Shown here one piece after another: positions 58,612 to 64,000 of a stretch of 64,000 nt of DNA. Position numbers and translations under genes: made by a program. How positions within the stretch are numbered: position 1 is the first letter of the stretch; each line of letters starts with the position of its first letter. The notes beneath the pieces are model-generated. The model made no database searches. It saw nothing but the letters and a program-made list of their open reading frames with translations, and was not told the DNA's origin. Source of the stretch: Heliopora coerulea (lineage: Eukaryota > Cnidaria > Anthozoa > Scleralcyonacea > Helioporidae); the NCBI GenBank assembly GCA_030142905.1, contig JASJOG010000209.1, forward strand, positions 312,501-376,500, given 5' to 3'.

Positions 58612-58960
58612 GTGGGATATTCCGGTAAAATGGGACGAATTGGATTGAAATGAACATCTAAGAAACAATTCCATGTGGCATCAGAAGTAGTGAAAGGCAT
58701 TTGTAACCTCGGAAATTGGTTAAAAAATCTCAGTTTCCGATATCATGTACAAGATATCATGCACAAGAAAACAAAATTTTGCGTAAGTGAAATAACATGC
58801 TGAACGAAATAGACCATTAGCACGAACATTGCTTTTCGTTTGATCGTTTCTTCGACTCCATTTTCTGCAGTTCCCTTCATTTTTAGCTCTTTAGACACAG
58901 CACATTAAAAATGCATATAAACCTGGGATAAAATTCATCCCGTTTTACCGGAATGTCTCG
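58612..58960. mobile_element. MITE-like sequence with ATTCCGGTAAAA inverted ends
   Basis: The left reads ATATTCCGGTAAAATGGGA then CGAATT. The right, reverse-complemented, reads ACATTCCGGTAAAACGGGA then TGAATT. About 350 bp apart. No target duplication resolved; superfamily unknown. Confidence 0.55.
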
Positions 58961-58974
58961 TTTTTCCGATAAAG

Positions 58975-59150
58975 TACCTTCATTTATAATGGATAACCCT
59001 ATCAGCTACCTGAGCTGTTCTCCCTAGAGGTCAGGTAAGGGCCACTCCTCATGAATCCAGTATTACTACACGAGGAAGCCGGAATCCCAGCAGAAAAACT
59101 GCCATGCCTGGGATAGGCAAACTAGAACGTACTCTTCTCACATGTGATAC
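58975..59150. repeat. Interspersed SINE-like repeat (copy 2)
   Basis: Shares GGATAACCCTATCAGCTA, CTGAGCTGTTCTC and ACTCTTCTCACATGTGA with 52680-52985. Confidence 0.65.
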
Positions 59151-60207
59151 ATACAGGTATATTATACACAGCGCCTAACTCTGCCCTTACCTTCTTTTGC
59201 TCCCAGCTTATGTATAGGTTTTAAATGGATTCATCTCAAATATTGTTCCGTCGGCCAAGATGTTTGTTCTCAGGGTTATTTTTACATTTACAAGACGACA
59301 GGATCCTGACAAGGAATTTCCTCCATTATTGTATCACTCTTACATTGAGTGGAGTCAATAAGGAGGTCGACTTGCGCGGAAGTGCAAAGGGACAGGTCCA
59401 CTACTAAGAAAAAATTTGTTAACCACTACATCAAAAAAAAAAATAAGATTGGGAAACAAAGTTACAGTATACTGTACAGTGTACATGTACTGCGAGTAAG
59501 GCATCAAGTGCCATGTCGATACTGTATTTTCAAAACCACACCATTATTTCTGATGGCAACAAATGGCATTTCTATAAATCTGCTACTGCGGATATGTCAC
59601 TAATTTTTTAGTTTTTACGTAATAAACTAACGTCCGACATTTCACCGTACCTCCTATAATGAATGAAAGCAATAGATGAAGAATCCTCCTGAAAATACTT
59701 TCCACTTCCTGGGAACATTTGTTCGCCTTTTTCTTACGGACGCTTTGTCGTCCATATTTGTTTAAAATTAGAAAACATTTAAATTCCATAATATAAATAT
59801 TTTCAGTATGAGGTACCTGATTTACTATAACACTACCACGTTTTTCCCAAACTCTTTTACACTAGAAAACTTGACTTATTTCCCAAAGTTAAACATGGAA
59901 TTTATTGACTCTTCACTTCCATTAAAGGGCATCAACTCATCATAAACTACACCAGAGAAACGCTGACACGCTATCAACCAACTTCATGTTTACATGTGAC
60001 TGAATAAACATTAAAATATGTTAAGGAAAGCTTACTAATGTACAAAACAAACCTGAAATTTTAAATTTCTTTGCCTTTTGTTTTCTAGTATCTCATGTTT
60101 GAACATTTCACACAATGACCACCGAGCAGTCGTGTTCCATCTAGAGACTTCTGCAAAGCCATCACTTAAGCAGCACCTCGAAACAAAATATATATTACAC
60201 ATCAAAT
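59151..60207. other. No gene seen
   Basis: AT-rich spacer with no recognised exon or transposon end. Confidence 0.5.
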
Positions 60208-60610
60208 TTACAAGTATATCATCAGCTTAGTGTATGGTTCCCATGTCCACCCAGGAAGAGATCTCAGATTACCATCTTCGATCTCATTGACACAAAGCTT
60301 TCGTAACAAAACGTCTTTCCCGTTTTCAAAGTGATAGATAGCTTCGAAAGAAACGTTTCCCTGCAATGCACCATTTATGAAAAGAATTAATTGACCTCTA
60401 TGAATAAACCAAAAGAATCCTTTCAAATAAATCAGATTTGCCAGTGCTGGCTTTTTGCCTGCTTTTTTCAACTGCTTTTTGATGTTTCTCGCCTTGGAAC
60501 CGAGCTACCACTTCGTCTCACCAATATATCGCTTCTCAAAGTCTTCACATGATATTGAATAAACAGAATAATGAACTGGATTTTGGCAGTTGCAACAGCA
60601 AATCTTTTTG
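60208..60610 (-). pseudogene. Penelope-like GIY-YIG endonuclease fragment, minus orientation
   Basis: The minus strand reads CNCQNPVHYSVYSISCEDFE then KRYIGETKW (about 60510-60595), a stop, then RNIKKQLKKAGKKPALANLI. YSVY...RYIGET is the GIY-YIG core with its preceding Cys-rich stretch. The later text to 60208 shows no known domain. It faces the plus-strand fragment at 60690. Confidence 0.7.
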
Positions 60611-60689
60611 ATTGAGAACTGAAATAAATTTAAAATACTTTGATGAGGTTTAAGCACGACCTTAATACTATAACAAATCAAAATCAAAA

Positions 60690-61130
60690 ATATTTTTATT
60701 GCATATCGTGCGAGGACTTTCAGAAGCATTATGCTGGATAAACAAAGCGAGAACTCGGTTCCAGAGGGAGAGAACATCAAACGGCAGTCGATAAAAAAAC
60801 AGCCTCAAAATTCGGTACTGGCAGAACATTATTGACATTACGGCCACTAGATTTTGTGTTAGTCGACTAATATCTCATGTACGAATGGAAATTGGACCTA
60901 TAGTCTTGTTCTGGAACCATGGGAAATGTTTGTGGAGTAAACGCTCTCAATTAGGACGACGGCATTCATTTACACCATGAACATTTAAAATTAATTATGA
61001 AACAAAATACGTATCTCATTAGCATATCTTTTAGACTGTATTGTATATCTACGTTTTTTAATATTTCATAACTTCCTCTGAAGAACGCTAGTAGGGAGTT
61101 TAAGCAAACACTACGACGTGTTCTTACAAT
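60690..61130 (+). pseudogene. Penelope-like GIY-YIG endonuclease fragment and tail, plus orientation
   Basis: The plus strand reads YRISCEDFQKHYAG-like text (about 60698-60738; the YIGET equivalent is YAG followed by a stop), then TKRELGSREREHQTAVDKKT and ASKFGTGRTLL. The tail contains CTCTGAAGAACGCTAG and AAACACTACGACGTGTTC near 61078-61125, a degraded relative of the hammerhead-like tails elsewhere. Together with 60208-60610 it forms a divergent pair from closely related copies. Confidence 0.65.
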
Positions 61131-61449
61131 AGAAATGGTCATTTAAAACAAAAGGATTGCATAATTTCTAGTCCCGGGACTATTTTTCATAACCATTCTA
61201 CTTCTACACAGTACGTTTTCAAGAACATTTTCACCGTTCCACAACTACGTTCACACACGGTAGGACGATTCAGGACTTTTAAATGTTAACATGCTGACCA
61301 GATCTGCTGAGAAGAATTTCTGAGGCGTAAACAACATTCACTATTCATTATAACATTTATGGAATGTTATTCAATTCAACTGGGTAAGCTACTTTGCTAA
61401 ATGCCGTCGCCTTGCTACCTTGCTTGTACTCCCTAGTGCTTTAGCCGTA
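61131..61449. other. No gene seen
   Basis: Short spacer before block C'. Confidence 0.5.
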
Positions 61450-64000
61450 ACGTCAGGTCAATTTTTATCGCAGATTTATATCTGTGCTTAATCATAGTAA
61501 CAATTTTATTTATTATGCCCTAGATTACTGTACAGTATTTCATTCTGTAGTGCTTCAAAAGGCAGTCCAAGGTGATAAGTCTATCTACGTATGGATTATT
61601 GAACCTTTTACAAATAACAGTAAACACGTACTTGTTGCATTGCTGACTGACACTCACTTCGAAGTTAGTGGTTCAGCTGAAGCCTGGAGTAAGCAGTTCT
61701 CTAAGGTCTCCATAAATTACTCAGGGCTGACAGGTCATGTACTTTCTGTAAAAAAACAGTTTTAAAGAAAGTGAAACAAATCACATCTGAAGGGAGTTCT
61801 TTTCCCTTACAAAGCTTCCGTAAGGTAATATATGGAATAGAGCTGTTGTAACACAAATCAGGAACATCCTATATATTCACTAGGAAATGATGCATTACTG
61901 CACAGTTGCAAGTATTGTCCCTTCCTCAAGTGGAAAAGAAAACTGGGTACTAATGTTAGGAAAAGCATTTAGCAAATACAAATGCTTGAATTTACTGCTT
62001 CCCTGTATAATTATTCAAGTTCTCTTAGTGACGTTGAACCCAGTCATATTTTTTACTTAATGTGAAACTTAATATTATGAGCAGGCATTTGCTGCATTAA
62101 GAGCCCATTTGTGGACAACAGCTCAATAACATATTAAAGGGCAGCACTAGTCCCTTTCAGTTTTACTCATAACAAATGTAAGAGATTTTAATAGTAAGGG
62201 GAAGACATGTTGGAGAGCTAGGGAGTTAACAACTTATCACCAAATCTGGCTAAGATAGGTTCTTTTAATCAGAGAAATTATGTAGCAACAGTGAGAATGA
62301 AATTATTATTACTGCTCAGGTTTAAGATTAATTGATTGAGATACCACATGTTTTAACCCTTTAAACACAGTCAAGATGTCTCCATAACTGAAAATACATT
62401 TTCAACTATGGTTTAGAAAGGAAGAAATTATAATGAAAATAATAGTTGATGTTGTGAAATATGTTTGCTATAACACTTAAAAATTTGGCTTACACAGCAG
62501 TTCCAGACCTGTAGTAAATAACAGTTCAAGGCAGTTGCTATTCCCACTCAGTGAACTTCATGGCTTGCTCCAAACCTAGTATGCATGAAAACAAACATTT
62601 GTCTATATCTTTAAAAATATGACAGTAAACCCTTAAATGAGAATGAGAGGTAGTCCATACTATAAGAAACATTTCAAGCAAAGATTTCCAATGCAATCAA
62701 GTCACATGACTGTTATGGCTGCCACATTTCTACATTTCAATTTCAGTTGTTAAATTTTTGGAAATTGAACATCAATTATACTTTTTTGTAAGATTTAAAT
62801 GTGGTACCCAACATGTTTGTTATTGATACATTGATGCAGAAAAGTGAAAATGATACAAATTCATGTTTGCCATAATCCCTGAGGATTTGCATCAAATTTT
62901 TTTGAGTGAATTAAAAAAAAAATCCTTTAAAGAATAATTAAAAACCCACTTACTAATTAAATACCCTAATCCATCAATAATATACATGTCATCAACCATA
63001 TACTATAGTTGAATACAGTAGTTACATGACATTGTACGCTATTCTACATACCATCACACATACTCACATCACATGCACTAAATTTAATTATATCAAGTAG
63101 GCTATATTTTAACAAAGTGTACAAAAAAACAATACCTAAAAATTAATAAAAAGGTGGAGATGTTTTACAAAAGTCAGGAGGAACCTAATTACACTGCAAT
63201 TTAACCCAGCACAGCAGGCACCTAATGTGCAGGAGGGTTTTGCATGATATCTTTCCAAGAAATCTTGTAAAGCAATATGGCTGTTGCATGTTCTAGGAGA
63301 CATTTTTGATGTACAAAATATGCCACCGCATGTCTTCATATCTTACAATATGTTTTATGAATTATTAGTCTTTGAAATACATGCACAGTAGAAAGTCAGA
63401 CAAAACATGGTGGCAAATATCCTTAGTTAACTACATTTTGAAATTTTTAAAGTACTTTTCCTTATATCGTGAATATTCTATATTGCATTTTTTGATAGAA
63501 ATAGAGGGTCTGCCTAAAAACTTAAAAGTAGGGGACATAAGCGTCCTTCCTTCCCACTCCCCTCTCCTCACATATCTCTGTCTGTATAATAACTTTTATA
63601 TGAACTCCACAACTGAGCAGATAACAAAAGAAAAGTCAGTGTGAAAACCTTTACTTGCAGCATAACTAAATAAAAACTAAAATTAATTTCACTTATAACA
63701 GCTACAGTAGAACTAAATGCCAACTTAACAGATAAAACTTCTTGTTAATAAAAAGAACTACTTCATATTTAAAAGAATTCATTGTATAATGAGACAGAGA
63801 CATGAAGACATGAGAATAACAAAACCACTAAAGACCAATGTGCATTCCTCGTATTCCATGAATACACTAACTGCAACAGATTCCAAATTTAAAATATCTC
63901 CAGTTCAATCATGAATACTTTGAAAAATGTGACTACCAAGTGCAATATCAAGTTAGCTTTGTTACACAAACATGTCATATAAACAGAACATAACTGCGGC
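61450..64000 (+). repeat. Segmental duplication block C' (right copy)
   Basis: Counterpart of 7260-9350; see the anchors given there. Beyond about 62600 matches become weak. The window ends before the position equivalent to the possible first exon at 9426-9575. Open frames at 61484-61765, 63136-63339 and 63372-63644 are not conserved with block C and are not called as genes. Confidence 0.65.

Noticed and set aside
63136..63644. Open frames near the right edge as host exons
   Set aside because: No splice consensus at their ends and no conservation in block C.
1..64000. CRISPR array, operon or prophage content
   Set aside because: No evenly spaced identical repeats with unique spacers, no clustered same-strand intact genes, and the proteins are eukaryotic transposon types.

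Overview
The window looks like nuclear DNA of a marine invertebrate, most likely a cnidarian such as a stony coral or other anthozoan. It is AT-rich and has no operons or compact genes. Almost every recognisable protein comes from a eukaryotic transposable element: Copia, Gypsy, BEL/Pao, Penelope-like, CR1/jockey-like, hAT, Crypton-type tyrosine recombinase, Harbinger-like and pogo-like. The one convincing host coding piece is a 72-bp, phase-symmetric leucine-rich-repeat exon with consensus splice sites (22939-23010), the architecture seen in LGR/relaxin-receptor-type genes. The taxon is an inference from this content and was not tested.

Under the transposons lies a diverged segmental duplication. 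Blocks A (780-4100), B (4140-6660) and C (7260-9350) are nearly contiguous on the left. They reappear in the same order and orientation at about 24570-25985 (A'), 44590-50690 (B') and 61450-64000 (C'). The right copy has been spread over 39 kb by later insertions: two hAT elements, a complete BEL/Pao, an inverted-repeat insertion and others. Sequence found in only one of the two copies therefore marks a candidate insertion.

Layout. 1-758: Copia reverse transcriptase remnant. 780-9350: left duplication copy, with a hAT remnant at about 1.5-2.1 kb and a dispersed tandem repeat at 7.6-8.6 kb. 9.4-9.65 kb: possible minus-strand first exon. 10-14.6 kb: small non-autonomous elements, a Gypsy LTR fragment and simple repeats. 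14.8-21 kb: a Penelope-like complex with inverted ends, containing a tRNA-like SINE palindrome, a CR1 tail, a MITE and a 2.2-kb tyrosine-recombinase element bounded by 24-bp inverted repeats. 21-22.8 kb: SINEs, a pogo-like MITE and a 150-bp near-perfect palindrome. 22.9 kb: LRR exon. 24.6-26 kb: A'. 26.5-29.6 kb: hAT element with CCAAT/TATA promoter. 33.9-34.3 kb: short-period repeat. 34.7-37.8 kb: second hAT. 38716-44526: full-length BEL/Pao with 228-bp LTRs. 44.6-50.7 kb: B'. 50.7-53.8 kb: satellites, Harbinger MITE, tandem duplication. 54950-56182: internally deleted hAT with perfect 8-bp target duplication. 57.9-61.1 kb: CR1 and Penelope remnants. 61.5-64 kb: C'.

All transposon reading frames except the short truncated ones carry stops or frameshifts, so nothing here looks autonomously active. 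Stretches reported as holding nothing were read for splice-flanked coding exons, tRNAs and known domains, without software.
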